Shown: positions 27,054 to 37,133, counted from the first letter of the stretch. The stretch: 64,000 nucleotides of DNA from Leptospira sp. WS39.C2 (GCF_040833965.1 NZ_CP162142.1:1513001-1577000); one strand, 5' to 3'. The notes: a model not told the origin generated them from the letters alone. A program made the numbers and translations.

Positions 27054-28235
27054 ATGAAAGCATCGAAACTAACCATCATAGGACTTGCACTTCTTTTCAC
27101 TGGACTTACAGTATGTAAGAAACCAGAGGCAGAAGTATCAGAAGCACCTAAAAAACCGGCAGATTTATCTGCGGTAGTCGTATTTGCGGTAGGAGATTCA
27201 AAAATCCAACACGCAGACCAAACGGAAGAAAAAGCACAACTTGGTGCCCTTCTGAAAACAGGGGATAATGTAGTCACAGGCGACAATGGAAAAGTAGACA
27301 TCCAATTTGCAGATGGCTCGAGCATTCGTATCTCTCCGAAGTCCGCGGTAGACTTTGCAAGACTTTCTCAAGACAACGCTGGAACTACAGACACTCAAAT
27401 TGCTCTTGTTTCCGGAAAAGTGTTCGCGAAAGTTAACAAAGCTAAGAAAGAAGACAACTTTACTGTCGTAACACCAACCGCGATTGCGGGTGTGCGAGGA
27501 ACTTCTTTCATCGTAGAATCAGCTGAAGGGAAACCTGCGAAAGTAAAAGTAGTAGAAGGTGCGGTTGCATTTGCTCCACGTGTCCCTGCTCTTGAAAAAC
27601 TTTCGGATGAAGAGATTTCCAAAAACAGCGAACTTAAAAAACTACAAGAATCAATAGCAAAAGCAGAAGTGATCTTGGAAAAAGACCAAGCTTCTACTCA
27701 ATCTGCAAAATCTGCAGAACTTGCGAAGTCAGCTGACATTCAATCGTTGGATTTATCAAAAGCATTCAAAACAACTGAGAAAGAAAAACTCGTAGTTGAA
27801 AATGCAAAACTTACTAAAAACGAAGAACAAGAAATCAAAACAATCGTGACTGTTGACAAACAAACTGCACAAGAGATTGTAAAACTTAGTGAATCAGCAC
27901 AAACTGAGAAACTCGATGAATTGAAAAAACAAGAAATCGATACTAAGAAACAAGCGATTGAAAAAGAAGTAGCAAAACGACAAGAAGAAGAGAAGAAAAA
28001 ATTCGAAGATTCTTTAGCTAGCCAACCAAAAGATTTCAAATCTAAAAAAGATATCGTAAACTACTACGAAAGAATCGAAAAAATCGTGTTAGTTGACGGA
28101 AAAACAGTGATTGGAGCGATCATCAACCAAGAGAATGGACAGTTGATTGTTCACACTGAAAATGGTGTCAAAAAAATTGATATGGACAAAGTGGAAGAAG
28201 TCATTTACGACCTTCAACAAAAATCCAAATTCTAA
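27054..28235 (+). CDS. FecR-domain lipoprotein with coiled-coil region
   Basis: A 393-residue lipoprotein: signal with LTGLTVC lipobox, then a FecR domain at about residues 40-160 (VGDSKIQHADQTEEKAQLGA, VDIQFADGSSIRISPKSAV, PTAIAGVRGTSFIVE). Residues 180-330 are Lys/Glu-rich heptad-like coiled coil. A small beta module closes the protein (VLVDGKTVIGAIINQENG). In classical systems FecR signals to an ECF sigma factor; here it has no TM domain and no sigma gene, so a structural envelope role is more likely. A strong terminator follows. Confidence 0.82.
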   Translation: MKASKLTIIGLALLFTGLTVCKKPEAEVSEAPKKPADLSAVVVFAVGDSKIQHADQTEEKAQLGALLKTGDNVVTGDNGKVDIQFADGSSIRISPKSAVDFARLSQDNAGTTDTQIALVSGKVFAKVNKAKKEDNFTVVTPTAIAGVRGTSFIVESAEGKPAKVKVVEGAVAFAPRVPALEKLSDEEISKNSELKKLQESIAKAEVILEKDQASTQSAKSAELAKSADIQSLDLSKAFKTTEKEKLVVENAKLTKNEEQEIKTIVTVDKQTAQEIVKLSESAQTEKLDELKKQEIDTKKQAIEKEVAKRQEEEKKKFEDSLASQPKDFKSKKDIVNYYERIEKIVLVDGKTVIGAIINQENGQLIVHTENGVKKIDMDKVEEVIYDLQQKSKF

Positions 28236-28261
28236 AAGAACCACACCCTTAAGTAGAAAAG

Positions 28262-28294
28262 AAGCCTGGAGGATTTCCCTTCGGGCTTTTTTTA
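28262..28294 (+). terminator. Intrinsic terminator after fecR-domain gene
   Basis: AAGCCTGGAGG (28262-28272) pairs with CCCTTCGGGCTT (28277-28288) as an 11-bp stem with G-T pairs, followed by a run of six or more T. It overlaps the convergent gene's stop. Confidence 0.8.
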
Positions 28295-28588
28295 TGTACT
28301 CGTGTTTTTGTATTCGTTCCAAAGGACACGAATGGCATTGATGAGAGGGCTTACCTCAATGAGGAGTAAACTGTCTTGGTATTTAACGAGGAGTGTGTTT
28401 TGCCCAAAACGTTCCATATCACCCCATTCTACTTGTAATTCTGGGTGGTTGGTGAGTGCCTTCTGGATGAGGACTTTTACTTCATAATCGGAAAGAGTTT
28501 CATCAATTTCACCTAAGTCCTTCAATATGGACAAAAAAAAGGTTTTTGTGAGTTCTCTTTGAAAAACCTCTGATTCCTCGTCGTTCAT
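28292..28588 (-). CDS. Hypothetical protein
   Basis: A 98-residue soluble protein: acidic N-terminus (MNDEESEVFQRELTK), then YEVKVLIQKALTNHPEL and a beta segment NTLLVKYQDSLLLIEVSPL. No family recognised. It starts 2 bases after the lipA stop, so it is probably co-transcribed with lipA. Confidence 0.55.
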   Translation of the reverse strand: MNDEESEVFQRELTKTFFLSILKDLGEIDETLSDYEVKVLIQKALTNHPELQVEWGDMERFGQNTLLVKYQDSLLLIEVSPLINAIRVLWNEYKNTST

Positions 28589-28590
28589 AT

Positions 28591-29511
28591 CTACTCTTTC
28601 GGTAGATTATGAGAATCCTCTGTAAAATATTCGTCTGCATGGTATGATGAGCGAACAAGAGGACCAGATGCGACTGTTTTAAATCCAATTTGGTAAGCGA
28701 CTTCTTTCCACATTTGGAAAGTTTCGGGGGGAATGAAACTCTTAACAGGGTAATGAGTTGGACCTGGTTGCAGATATTGTCCAATGGTCAACATACGAAC
28801 ACCGTGACTAAACAAATCATTTAGGCATTGGTAAACATCTTCTTCTGTTTCCCCAAGTCCCAGGATCAGTCCACTTTTCGTGACAAAACCATGTTTTGAT
28901 ATGTGAGCTAAAACTTCCAAGGATCTGCGGTAGTTTTTTTGAGGAGTGATGGTGGGAAAAAGTCGTTCCACAGTTTCAATGTTATGATTGATGATATTTG
29001 GTTTTGCGCTGTAAAGGATTTGTAAGGAATCTTCTTTCGCTTTAAAATCAGGAATGAGAACTTCGATGGAACATTCTGGTCGGTAGGATTTTATTTTCGT
29101 GATGGTTTCTGCAAAATGATTTGCCCCACCATCCTTCAAATCGTCTCGGTTGACGGCAGTAAGTACCACATGCCTGAGTCCAAGGGCTTCTACAGACCTT
29201 GCTACTTTCTCTGGTTCGTCTGAATCCAGGGATTTTGGTTTCCCGAAAGCTACGTCACAATATTGGCAACGCCTCGTACATATATCACCTGCTAACATAT
29301 ACGTCGCCGTTTTTCGGTTCCAACAATGGTTTAGGTTTGGGCAACTTGCCGACTCACAAACGGTATGTAATTGTTTCGTTTCCACCTCTGCCCGGACCGC
29401 AGTCAAGGCGTCCGACTCTTTTGGAAAACTCACTCGCACCTTCATCCAATCTGGGAGTGGTTGGGTGGGGTTCAAATGCTTCGAGCGAGGTTTCTTTTTT
29501 AGTGGATTCAT
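28591..29511 (-). CDS. lipA: Lipoyl synthase
   Basis: A 306-residue radical SAM enzyme that inserts two sulfurs into protein-bound octanoyl groups. It carries both clusters: CESASCPNLNHCW (auxiliary cluster, CX4CX5C) and CTRRCQYCDV (radical SAM CX3CX2C). Further motifs are LTAVNRDDLKDGG, HNIETV, KSGLILGLGE, TIGQYLQP and a C-terminal GPLVRSSYHADE with the conserved RSSY. Start ATG 29511 (MNPLKKKP); the upstream open frame overlaps the divergent gene and is not coding. Confidence 0.96.
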   Translation of the reverse strand: MNPLKKKPRSKHLNPTQPLPDWMKVRVSFPKESDALTAVRAEVETKQLHTVCESASCPNLNHCWNRKTATYMLAGDICTRRCQYCDVAFGKPKSLDSDEPEKVARSVEALGLRHVVLTAVNRDDLKDGGANHFAETITKIKSYRPECSIEVLIPDFKAKEDSLQILYSAKPNIINHNIETVERLFPTITPQKNYRRSLEVLAHISKHGFVTKSGLILGLGETEEDVYQCLNDLFSHGVRMLTIGQYLQPGPTHYPVKSFIPPETFQMWKEVAYQIGFKTVASGPLVRSSYHADEYFTEDSHNLPKE

Positions 29512-29560
29512 ACCTTCTTTAGACTTTTTGAAATGGAGCCACTTTGTAAAATGGAAAAAC

Positions 29561-30304
29561 ATGAGGATCAACGCATTTCTTGCCAAATTAGGTTTAGGTT
29601 CCCGACGGAAAGTGGAAGAGTTGGTCCTTTCGGGCCGAGTCAAAATCAATGGAAATACCATCACTGATTTGTCTTTCCAAGTGAGTGAAGAAGATTCCAT
29701 CCTATTCGATGGAAAACCTGTCACAAAAGAAGAAGGTTCAGAGACTCGACCCAAAATCATTGCCTTCAATAAACCCCCAGGTTTTCTCACCTCACACGAA
29801 GACAAACACCATGAGAATACCATCTTCACCTTATTACCAGAATCCTTTCAAAAATACAATTATGCGGGGCGATTGGATTTGGATTCAAGAGGTCTCATCC
29901 TATTGTCCATCGATGGAAATTTTATCCAAAAAGTTACCCATCCAAAAAACAAAATCGATAAAGAATATATCATTAGTTTGAAACAACCAGTGAGCTGGAA
30001 AAAAATTGCCGAAGAGTTTATGTTAGGTGTAAGGGAAGGTGGTGAAACTCTTCGGGCACTTTCTGTTAAACCTGCAAATGTTGTTCCAGAAAAAACACAA
30101 CCTGGATTCACAAGTTACCTCAGTATCATTTTAAAAGAAGGGAAAAAAAGACAAATCCGAAGGATGTGCAAAACAAAGGATTTAGTTGTTCTTGATTTGT
30201 ATCGAATTCGGATCGGTAAGTTAGACCTAAGAAATTTTCACTTGGAAGAAGGTAAATACAAAGAGGTCACAGAAGGGCAAGTTCTCGGGAATCCAACAGC
30301 TTAA
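29561..30304 (+). CDS. RluB/RluE/RluF-family pseudouridine synthase
   Basis: A 247-residue protein: S4 RNA-binding domain at the N-terminus (MRINAFLAKLGLGSRRKVEE...GRVKINGN), then a pseudouridine synthase domain with KPPGFLTSHEDKH, catalytic Asp in YAGRLDLDSRGLILLS, and KEGKKRQIRRMC. These enzymes convert uridine to pseudouridine in rRNA. Which site (RluB, E or F) cannot be decided. ATG 29561 starts the S4 domain. Divergent from lipA. Confidence 0.9.
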   Translation: MRINAFLAKLGLGSRRKVEELVLSGRVKINGNTITDLSFQVSEEDSILFDGKPVTKEEGSETRPKIIAFNKPPGFLTSHEDKHHENTIFTLLPESFQKYNYAGRLDLDSRGLILLSIDGNFIQKVTHPKNKIDKEYIISLKQPVSWKKIAEEFMLGVREGGETLRALSVKPANVVPEKTQPGFTSYLSIILKEGKKRQIRRMCKTKDLVVLDLYRIRIGKLDLRNFHLEEGKYKEVTEGQVLGNPTA

Positions 30305-30360
30305 ATTGGTTGAAGAATCCAATCGGCTCATAAAATGGTGAGGTTAGGGGATTTGTTTTT

Positions 30361-31386
30361 TTGAAATCAAAACCATTTTTATTTTATCCGGTTGTTCTTT
30401 TTTTATTTATCTTTGTCATAGATAAAATTTTTTTATTACCCATCTTTCATGATGAATTTTTACAAGCTGGGAATTCAGTCTTCTATTTCCAGCGGAAAGT
30501 ATTGAGAGAAAGGTTACAGAAAGACCCTGATGTGAAGGAAAAAAAACTGACCCTCGTTTTTGGCGACTCACGTTCTTATCCTTTTTCTGAAATTGGAATC
30601 CCTGAACCTCATAAAAAAAATTGGACCTTGTATAATTTCAGTAGTCCTCAAGGAATTCCAATGAATTCCTACATCCAATTCCAAGAGATTTTGAAATCGG
30701 GTATCACACCTGACTTTGTCATACTTTCCTTAAGTCCAGAAGCGTTTGATGATTCCAAAGGATTTATTTTATCACCTTTTTTAAGAATGGGATGTGATAC
30801 GGACTGTATTAAAACAGTTTGGGAAGATGTCCCTCTTAAAGAAAAATGGTATTATCTTTTAGATCGTGTATTTGCAATTCGAAGTGTCGAATTTAATTTA
30901 TCACTTTTTTCCACAAGACTCAAACAAGGAAAATTAAAGGAATACAAATCTTCACATAACAAAGAATTCCAACTCATCAATTATACCAAGGGTGAATATT
31001 TGATGTATGGAGTTCAATCCAATCCAATTAAAAAAATCAAAAATGATACTTTGAGAATTGGTAATTTGTATATGCGTTCTTATGAAGTGGGTACATCACA
31101 ACTTCTATATGTGGAAAAAATCTTAAAAATCACAAAAGAGAAAAAGATCAAAACCCTAGTCATTTGGCCAAAAGTTTTCCCAGAATATTACGCTTATTAT
31201 GAAAAGTTTCATGTAAAAGATGTTTGGTGGAACAAAGTGGAAGCACTGGCAAAACAATATGATGCAAATACACTCAATTGGAATACACCAAATACATGTG
31301 ATTTATTTAATGATGCATCACACCAATCGGCATTTTGTTTTGTCGACCAAATGAAAGAAATTTGGACTAGTTACGCTGAAAAATAG
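30361..31386 (+). CDS. DUF1574-family envelope protein (SGNH-like)
   Basis: A 341-residue protein anchored by one N-terminal TM (FLFYPVVLFLFIFVIDKIF). After it comes LTLVFGDSRSYPFSE, a GDS motif like the first block of SGNH hydrolases, then FVILSLSPEAFDD and a late LVIWPKVFPEYYA. DUF1574 proteins are an expanded family in Leptospira, of unknown activity. Start is TTG 30361 with an upstream GGTTAGGGGA purine stretch. The HPP gene follows on the same strand and seems coupled. Confidence 0.7.
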   Translation: MKSKPFLFYPVVLFLFIFVIDKIFLLPIFHDEFLQAGNSVFYFQRKVLRERLQKDPDVKEKKLTLVFGDSRSYPFSEIGIPEPHKKNWTLYNFSSPQGIPMNSYIQFQEILKSGITPDFVILSLSPEAFDDSKGFILSPFLRMGCDTDCIKTVWEDVPLKEKWYYLLDRVFAIRSVEFNLSLFSTRLKQGKLKEYKSSHNKEFQLINYTKGEYLMYGVQSNPIKKIKNDTLRIGNLYMRSYEVGTSQLLYVEKILKITKEKKIKTLVIWPKVFPEYYAYYEKFHVKDVWWNKVEALAKQYDANTLNWNTPNTCDLFNDASHQSAFCFVDQMKEIWTSYAEK

Positions 31387-31501
31387 ATTAAAAAATATTC
31401 CTTATAAAATTAAGGCTCCTTTACTTGCAAAACGAAACAAACTGTCGTATCGATTTGCGATATGGAGTTTTCTAAGTAGTACGATTTCCATTTGGTCCAT
31501 T

Positions 31502-31900
31502 TTGCTCATCACAAATTTATCTGGGCATACCTTACTCATAGGTTCCTTTGGTGCCACAGCTGTTCTTTTGTTTGCAGTTCCCGATGCTCCTTTATCCCAA
31601 CCAAGAAATCTAATTGGTGGCCACATTATATCGGCAACCATTGCCGTCTTAATGGTTTATACGATAGGAACCAATTTTTTCACGCTTGGTCTTTCTGTGG
31701 GTTTGTCCATTCTTGTGATGTATTTGACACACACCTTACACCCACCAGGTGGGGCAACTGCTCTCATTGGCGTGATTGGGGGAGTAGGAGTAGACTTTAT
31801 TTTTTTTCCTGTGATGGTCGGAGTGATCGTATTGTTGGTTAATGCACTGATTGTGAATAATTTAGTGCACCACCGGAAGTATCCGGTGGTTTGGTTTTAG
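31502..31900 (+). CDS. HPP-family membrane protein (5' end uncertain)
   Basis: 132 residues from TTG 31502, containing three clear TM segments and the family motifs SFGATAVLLFAVPDAPLSQPRN and THTLHPPGGATAL (HPP). HPP proteins include nitrite transporters of plastids and cyanobacteria. The frame is open further upstream to 31355 and encodes a convincing first TM (WSFLSSTISIWSILLI), but this stretch has no ATG, GTG or TTG; CTG 31376 or ATT 31397 would be needed. The true gene is therefore probably longer than given. Confidence 0.75.
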   Translation: MLITNLSGHTLLIGSFGATAVLLFAVPDAPLSQPRNLIGGHIISATIAVLMVYTIGTNFFTLGLSVGLSILVMYLTHTLHPPGGATALIGVIGGVGVDFIFFPVMVGVIVLLVNALIVNNLVHHRKYPVVWF

Positions 31901-31901
31901 A

Positions 31902-32546
31902 TTACCAGTTTAGTTTTTTTGAGTCTTCCACAAATTTTGCAAGTCCACTATCTGTCAGTGGGTGTTTGAATAACATTTCAAAAACAGAATAAGGAAGTGT
32001 CACACAATCGGCACCACGTAATGCCACTTCTTTGAAATGAATAGGGTGGCGAACAGAAGCTGCAAGGATTTGTGTTTCAATCCCATAATTATCGTAAATA
32101 TCACGGATCTCAGAAATGAGCTCGAGACCATCATACCCAATGTCATCCAATCGACCCACAAATGGAGAGATAAAACTTGCTCCCGCTTTTGCAGCAAGTA
32201 ACGCCTGGTTTGCTGTAAAACAAAGTGTAACGTTAGTTCTGATTCCTTGATCCGAGAACGCTTTTACGGCTTTTATGCCTTCTGGAATCAGAGGTACTTT
32301 TACCACTACGTTTTCTGCAATTTTAGAAAGCTCTAAACCTTCTTTGATCATTGTAGGGGCATCAGTAGCAAGAACTTCAGCACTCACAGGTCCTTTTACA
32401 AAACTACAGATTTCTTTTATGACTTCTGTGAACTTACGACCCGATTTTGCGATAATGGATGGGTTTGTGGTGATACCGTCAAGTAAGCCTAATTCATGGA
32501 CTTTTTTGATTTCGTCAATGTTGGCTGTGTCTAAAAATAAATTCAT
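31902..32546 (-). CDS. tal: Transaldolase (short FSA/TalC type)
   Basis: A 214-residue class I aldolase barrel: [47 protein letters not shown] (Schiff-base Lys in KVPLIPEG), [29 protein letters not shown] and AASVRHP. The family transfers dihydroxyacetone units in the pentose phosphate pathway; small members include fructose-6-phosphate aldolases. The length fits. It converges on the HPP gene with 1 base between them. Confidence 0.92.
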   Translation of the reverse strand: MNLFLDTANIDEIKKVHELGLLDGITTNPSIIAKSGRKFTEVIKEICSFVKGPVSAEVLATDAPTMIKEGLELSKIAENVVVKVPLIPEGIKAVKAFSDQGIRTNVTLCFTANQALLAAKAGASFISPFVGRLDDIGYDGLELISEIRDIYDNYGIETQILAASVRHPIHFKEVALRGADCVTLPYSVFEMLFKHPLTDSGLAKFVEDSKKLNW

Positions 32547-32598
32547 TTTGCCTCGTCTGCTCGGAACTTTGGTTCCAAGCCTCAGAGGGACAGGGTAA

Positions 32599-33270
32599 CT
32601 ACGGGATTAAATCCCGCAAGGTTTTTGTTTCTTGTACGCTGAAGAAATCCACGTAATCTTTTGCAATAACGTCTCGGATATTGGCAGAAAAGTAATCGAT
32701 GCGACGAGTGTAGGGGAGTTTTTTGTAACCTTCGCGCCAAACGACAGCAAATCCACCGCGTGGAGGATTTTCCCTACGTTCTACTAGTTCCCAAATTGCG
32801 GCGCCAGAAACCTTATCATCTCCAATCGATTCCTTTCTTGGTTTCCCATATTTCTTTTCTAGTTTTTCTTTGATTTTGTCACTGGGTACCAAATTGAAAG
32901 TAACACCGACAGAAAATAGGATTCCATTTTCACGAAACTCAGTTTGCCCATCTATGGTTGGATCAGTTTCTGGTTGTCCTTCTCTTTTGGGGCGAACTTC
33001 TTTTAGGAGTTCAGGGGTTTTGTAAAAACGGTATAAATATAAAATCCCATTACGTCGGATGAGCAAACTAACATCTTTTTTTTCATTTAAGATTTCAATT
33101 TTCTCTTTGGATTCAGGGTTTGTCGCCATGGAAAGGAATTTCTCTCGGATGGATTCAAAGGTCATCCCCCATGAGGCTTCCGCAAATCCGTCCAAAGTAT
33201 TTGGTATTTCTGTCTGCGAAAATAGATAACCAGGAAAACAAAATAGGAGGAAAAGCAGATATTTCTTCAT
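32599..33270 (-). CDS. Hypothetical secreted protein
   Basis: A 223-residue protein with a signal peptide ([18 protein letters not shown]) cleaved before QTE. The mature part has [18 protein letters not shown] near the start, a segment common in Leptospira hypothetical exported proteins. It continues with beta-rich sequence and a C-terminal [20 protein letters not shown]. No enzyme motif. Likely last gene of the purN-purH transcript, 44 bases after the previous gene. Confidence 0.6.
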   Translation of the reverse strand: MKKYLLFLLFCFPGYLFSQTEIPNTLDGFAEASWGMTFESIREKFLSMATNPESKEKIEILNEKKDVSLLIRRNGILYLYRFYKTPELLKEVRPKREGQPETDPTIDGQTEFRENGILFSVGVTFNLVPSDKIKEKLEKKYGKPRKESIGDDKVSGAAIWELVERRENPPRGGFAVVWREGYKKLPYTRRIDYFSANIRDVIAKDYVDFFSVQETKTLRDLIP

Positions 33271-33313
33271 AGAATTTCTATCGGCCAATCTCTAAAAAAA
33301 GAGAACTTGTTTC

Positions 33314-34030
33314 TCATTTAAATTCATCGGCGAATGGATCGTCTCCGATTCCATAGGCGTCATTTTCCTCTGAAAACGGGTTCTCCTCTGCATCATCATC
33401 CATGTTTGGACTGCTTTCCTCATAGGAGTCTTCATAAGAATCAGAACTCCCCCAATCCGTTTCCCCCTCGTAGGAGGGTGTTGGCTCAAAACTCACCCCA
33501 AAGATTGGTTCCTTGTTCCAAAGGAAAACGAGGACAGGGATTTGTAACAAAAAGAGGAGTAGGTAATATAAAAAATAAAGATCTCGATCAAGACCGTAGT
33601 GAACAGCTCCACTTGACAAATTTCCGAGAGCAAAACCTGACAATACTGGTTTGCACAAACCAATGATAGAACGTTCCTCATAGGCTTCTTTTAAGACAGG
33701 ATAGGAAAAAAATAATGCTAAAAAGAAAATGGGCAAATGGAAGATATGTTCAAATACTCCTGGTCCCTTTTCTCCGAGTAAAGATCCAAGTAAGGACCAA
33801 AGCCATACAAAAAGGGCACTGACTAAAAAAGCCAAACTACCATACACGATGTTCCCATTGGATTCTAACAGATCGAGGAAGATACGAAAGACATCCCCTC
33901 GAATGTCTGTTAGTTCTTCTCTTCTATAATTTGATTTTGCCGAAAAAAATAAGATCTTAGCGTAATATGTGATTACTGCCGCGACAAATCCAAAAAATAC
34001 AAGAAAAAGTAGGTAAAGAAAAAATTCCAT
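33314..34030 (-). CDS. Hypothetical membrane protein with acidic tail
   Basis: A 238-residue protein with about five hydrophobic segments (residues 1-170) and a long acidic, Ser-rich cytoplasmic tail (residues 178-238: SYEGETDWGSSDSYEDSYEE, shown in part). Its ATG overlaps the purH stop by one base (TAATG), so it is coupled to purine genes. No family recognised. The link to purine synthesis may be only transcriptional. Confidence 0.6.
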   Translation of the reverse strand: MEFFLYLLFLVFFGFVAAVITYYAKILFFSAKSNYRREELTDIRGDVFRIFLDLLESNGNIVYGSLAFLVSALFVWLWSLLGSLLGEKGPGVFEHIFHLPIFFLALFFSYPVLKEAYEERSIIGLCKPVLSGFALGNLSSGAVHYGLDRDLYFLYYLLLFLLQIPVLVFLWNKEPIFGVSFEPTPSYEGETDWGSSDSYEDSYEESSPNMDDDAEENPFSEENDAYGIGDDPFADEFK

Positions 34031-35571
34031 TAGTGACGGAAATGCCTCATACCAGTGAATACCATGATCAATCCGTGTTCGTCAGCAGCTTGGATCACTT
34101 CTTCATCTCGAATGGAACCACCTGGTTGGATAATTGCTTTCGCACCTACTTTTGCAATGGCATCAATCCCATCACGGAAAGGAAAAAAGGCATCACTTCC
34201 TACGTAGGATCCTACTACAGACAGTCCCACTTTTTGTGCTTTCATTGCGCCAAGTTCCACAGAATCCACTCGAGACATTTGGCCTGCACCAATCCCAAGT
34301 GTTGAATTTTGGTCTGTGTAGACAATGGCATTGGATTTGATGAACTTCACACAATTCCAAGCAAACATCAATCCTTCCAAATCATCTTCTGTTGGTTGTT
34401 TTTTCGAAACGACTTTTAATTTGTCTTTGGTGATCAGATCGTAATCTCTTTTTTGAATTAGAAGGCCATGGTGGAGGGATCGTAAATCCAATTCATCAAG
34501 TGCTTCATCAAACTTAGCAATTGGTATCAAACGAATATTCGGTTTTTTTGAGAAAATTTCCAATGCTTCTGGTGAAAAACTTTCTGCAATCACACCTTCC
34601 ACAAAGTTTTTTGTGATCTCTTCCGCGGCTTCCTTTTCGATTCGACCATGGATTCCTATGATACCACCAAATGCAGAAATCGGATCTGTTTTCCTTGCAA
34701 GTTCAAAAGACTCTAAAACAGTTTCTCCGAATGCGATCCCACATGGATTTAGGTGTTTTACGATCGAAACTGCATTTTTCGGAAGTAAACTTGCGACATG
34801 AAAGGCAGCATCAAAGTCCAACATATTATTGAAGGATAGTTCTTTCCCTTGTAATGCTTCAAATTGTGATTTGAGAAATAATGGTTCGTAAAAAGCAGCG
34901 TCTTGGTGTGGGTTTTCTCCATAACGTAGTTTCTGTTTTTTATTAAATGCAAAAGTGATTTTTTCAGGGTATTTGATCCCCAATCGTTTGTTAAAGTAAG
35001 TTGAGATCGCTGAATCATAAGAAGCAGTTTCCGAAAATACTTTTGCCGCATAACCAAATGCAGTTTCTCGTGAAATTTTACCTGCGTTTGCTGTAAATTC
35101 TTTTTGGAAAGATTCATAATCTTTTGGATCTGTTAGGACAACAACGTTTTTGTGGTTTTTAGCCGCCGAACGAAGCATTGATGGTCCACCGATATCGATG
35201 TTTTCGATTGCGTCATCAAGAGTCACATCTGGTTTCATTACTGTTTTCACAAATGGATATAGGTTTACTATAACTAGAGTAATAGGTACGATTCCATTAG
35301 CTTCCATTTGTTTCACGTGATCGGGATTGGTTGTGTCACCAAGGAGTCCACCGTGTATTTTAGGGTGGAGGGTTTTCACTCTGCCATGTAGGATTTCTGG
35401 AAAACCAGTAAATTCATCTACCTTTTTGACAGCAATGCCTGCTTTTGATAAAGCATCATACGTTCCACCAGTGGACAAAATTTCCACTCCATTTTTGACA
35501 AGGAAGGAACAGATCTCTGTGATTCCCGTTTTATCTGAAACGGAAACAAGTGCTCTTTTGATTTGGATCAT
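34030..35571 (-). CDS. purH: Bifunctional AICAR transformylase / IMP cyclohydrolase
   Basis: A 513-residue enzyme for the last two steps of IMP synthesis. The N-terminal MGS-like cyclohydrolase domain (residues 1-195) has [20 protein letters not shown] and [20 protein letters not shown]. The AICAR transformylase domain has [40 protein letters not shown] and the C-terminal [16 protein letters not shown] with [11 protein letters not shown]. The catalytic Lys-His of the transformylase (KHLNPCG) is present. Overlaps purN by 4 bases. Confidence 0.96.
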   Translation of the reverse strand: MIQIKRALVSVSDKTGITEICSFLVKNGVEILSTGGTYDALSKAGIAVKKVDEFTGFPEILHGRVKTLHPKIHGGLLGDTTNPDHVKQMEANGIVPITLVIVNLYPFVKTVMKPDVTLDDAIENIDIGGPSMLRSAAKNHKNVVVLTDPKDYESFQKEFTANAGKISRETAFGYAAKVFSETASYDSAISTYFNKRLGIKYPEKITFAFNKKQKLRYGENPHQDAAFYEPLFLKSQFEALQGKELSFNNMLDFDAAFHVASLLPKNAVSIVKHLNPCGIAFGETVLESFELARKTDPISAFGGIIGIHGRIEKEAAEEITKNFVEGVIAESFSPEALEIFSKKPNIRLIPIAKFDEALDELDLRSLHHGLLIQKRDYDLITKDKLKVVSKKQPTEDDLEGLMFAWNCVKFIKSNAIVYTDQNSTLGIGAGQMSRVDSVELGAMKAQKVGLSVVGSYVGSDAFFPFRDGIDAIAKVGAKAIIQPGGSIRDEEVIQAADEHGLIMVFTGMRHFRH

Positions 35572-36182
35572 TTTAGGATTTCTACCTTTCGTTCTTTGAT
35601 TTTAATTTTATCTTCACAAAACAGTTGTATAGCGAGAGGAAGGATTTTATGTTCTTCCTTTAGGATTGCCAAGGATAATTCTTTTTCAGTCCATTCCGGA
35701 CGAATGGCAATCGCTTTTTGTAAAATGATGGGGCCCGTGTCCACTCCTTCCCAAACAAAATGGACAGTACAACCAGCGATTTTGACGCCGTAGTCCAAAG
35801 CTTGTTTTTGGGAGTCGAGTCCTGGGAAAGCGGGAAGTAGGCTCGGGTGGACATTGATGATTTGGTTTTGAAACCTTTGGACAAAATCTGGTTTTAGGAT
35901 CCTCATGTAACCACAAGCAATGATGAGGTCAGGTTGGTAGGATTCTACTTGGTGGAGTAAATCTCTGTGGTAGTCTACTTTGGATGTGTAGGTATGGTAT
36001 GGGATTATTTTGGTGGAAATCCCGAATTTTTGAGCGATGGTGAGGGCTTTCGCATCTGGATTGTCTGAAACCAGGGCCAGGATGTCTACTTTTAGCTTTT
36101 TTTTACGGATGTACTCCACTGAGGCAGAAAAATTGGACCCTCTGCCCGAAGCCAAAAAAACAAGACGTTTTGTTTTTCCCAT
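35568..36182 (-). CDS. purN: Phosphoribosylglycinamide formyltransferase
   Basis: A 204-residue folate-dependent formyltransferase that makes formyl-GAR in purine synthesis. Seen: [42 protein letters not shown], the catalytic [21 protein letters not shown] and [17 protein letters not shown] (active-site Asn-His-Asp set). First gene of a purN-purH-membrane protein-exported protein transcript. fliS is divergent. Confidence 0.93.
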   Translation of the reverse strand: MGKTKRLVFLASGRGSNFSASVEYIRKKKLKVDILALVSDNPDAKALTIAQKFGISTKIIPYHTYTSKVDYHRDLLHQVESYQPDLIIACGYMRILKPDFVQRFQNQIINVHPSLLPAFPGLDSQKQALDYGVKIAGCTVHFVWEGVDTGPIILQKAIAIRPEWTEKELSLAILKEEHKILPLAIQLFCEDKIKIKERKVEILK

Positions 36183-36259
36183 GTGATAATCTAAGAATAT
36201 TCGGTTCGGTCATTAAGCAAGTATCCTTTTTGGTCGATGGGAATACACAGGAGAAAAAA

Positions 36260-36706
36260 ATGTCGCTTGCGAGAAAAACCGGTGCCTCTGCTTACAATGA
36301 ATACAAAGCCAATGAGATATCTACGGTTAGCCAAATCAAATTGATAGTCATGTTATTTGATGGGGCCATTCGTTTCCTTGGTGTTGCAAAAGACAATATG
36401 ACTCCGAGAAAGTACGATGTTGTGAACCATAACATCATCAAAACACAAGACATCATTACTGAATTACTTTTGTCTCTCAATATGGAAGAGGGGAAAGAGG
36501 TCGCAAATAACCTCTTATCTTTGTACATTTACCTCAAAAAAAGGCTGCTAGAAGCAAATATGCGAAAGGACAAAGCCATCATTGAAGAATGTATCAAAAT
36601 TTTAGGAGAACTAAAAGCCTCCTGGGAAGATTTAGAAAAAAAAGAACCTCAAGCTCCGCAACAAAATCCTGGTCAAAGGACAACAGGAATCTCCATCACA
36701 GGTTAA
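36260..36706 (+). CDS. fliS: Flagellar export chaperone FliS
   Basis: A 148-residue helical protein: YNEYKANEISTVSQIKLIVMLFDGAIRFLGVA (shown in two parts: YNEYKANEISTVSQIKLIVM and LFDGAIRFLGVA) is the FliS signature, with the conserved tyrosine block for flagellin binding. FliS keeps flagellin soluble before export. A CAGGAG ribosome-binding site precedes ATG 36260. The C-terminus is Pro/Gln-rich. The next two genes on the same strand look like its operon partners. Confidence 0.92.
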   Translation: MSLARKTGASAYNEYKANEISTVSQIKLIVMLFDGAIRFLGVAKDNMTPRKYDVVNHNIIKTQDIITELLLSLNMEEGKEVANNLLSLYIYLKKRLLEANMRKDKAIIEECIKILGELKASWEDLEKKEPQAPQQNPGQRTTGISITG

Positions 36707-36725
36707 GTTTTACCCTAGCACAAAC

Positions 36726-37133
36726 ATGAAACAAATATCATTCAAACACTTACTGCAAAAAAAAATCCAACTTCTTGATTCTCTCATCTCAAATTTAAAA
36801 AGAGAAGAAGAATTGTTATCCTATCGAGATGCAGATACAGCCGTTAAGATTGAGTTTAAAAATGAAACAATTGTCCGTAAACTGGAAGAGTTGGATACAG
36901 AAATCTTGGAACACCAAGAATTAGATGTTCATACAGAAGAGGAAATTGCCCTTTCCGAAACCGTTTTTTCTAAATTAGATGAAGCACGAACCCTTCAACA
37001 AAAAGTCCAAGAATTGCTTGTATTCGAAATGAATGAAAGTAAAAAAGAATATTGGGAATTTAGTATCAAACGTAGGTTAAAATCTCATTTGGTTTTTTCC
37101 TCTGGTCTTTCATGGACAAAAAATTACTGTTAA
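36726..37133 (+). CDS. Coiled-coil protein, possible FlgN/FliT-like chaperone
   Basis: A 135-residue, almost entirely helical protein: HLLQKKIQLLDSLISNLKRE, then VKIEFKNETIVRKLEEL and ALSETVFSKLDEARTLQQK. The position just after fliS and the all-alpha, Leu/Glu-rich build recall FlgN or FliT export chaperones, but no signature residues confirm it. Its end overlaps the J-domain gene by 22 bases, a strong sign of co-translation. Confidence 0.55.
   Translation: MKQISFKHLLQKKIQLLDSLISNLKREEELLSYRDADTAVKIEFKNETIVRKLEELDTEILEHQELDVHTEEEIALSETVFSKLDEARTLQQKVQELLVFEMNESKKEYWEFSIKRRLKSHLVFSSGLSWTKNYC

Noticed and set aside
27054..28235. FecR as part of an ECF sigma/TonB iron-signalling set
   Set aside because: No sigma factor or TonB receptor lies next to it, and it is a lipoprotein rather than a bitopic anti-sigma protein.
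29150..29560. Upstream extension of the pseudouridine synthase gene
   Set aside because: It is antisense to lipA; the S4 domain begins at ATG 29561.
29512..29829. Upstream extension of lipA by 106 codons
   Set aside because: It runs over the start of the divergent pseudouridine synthase gene, and LipA homology begins at ATG 29511.
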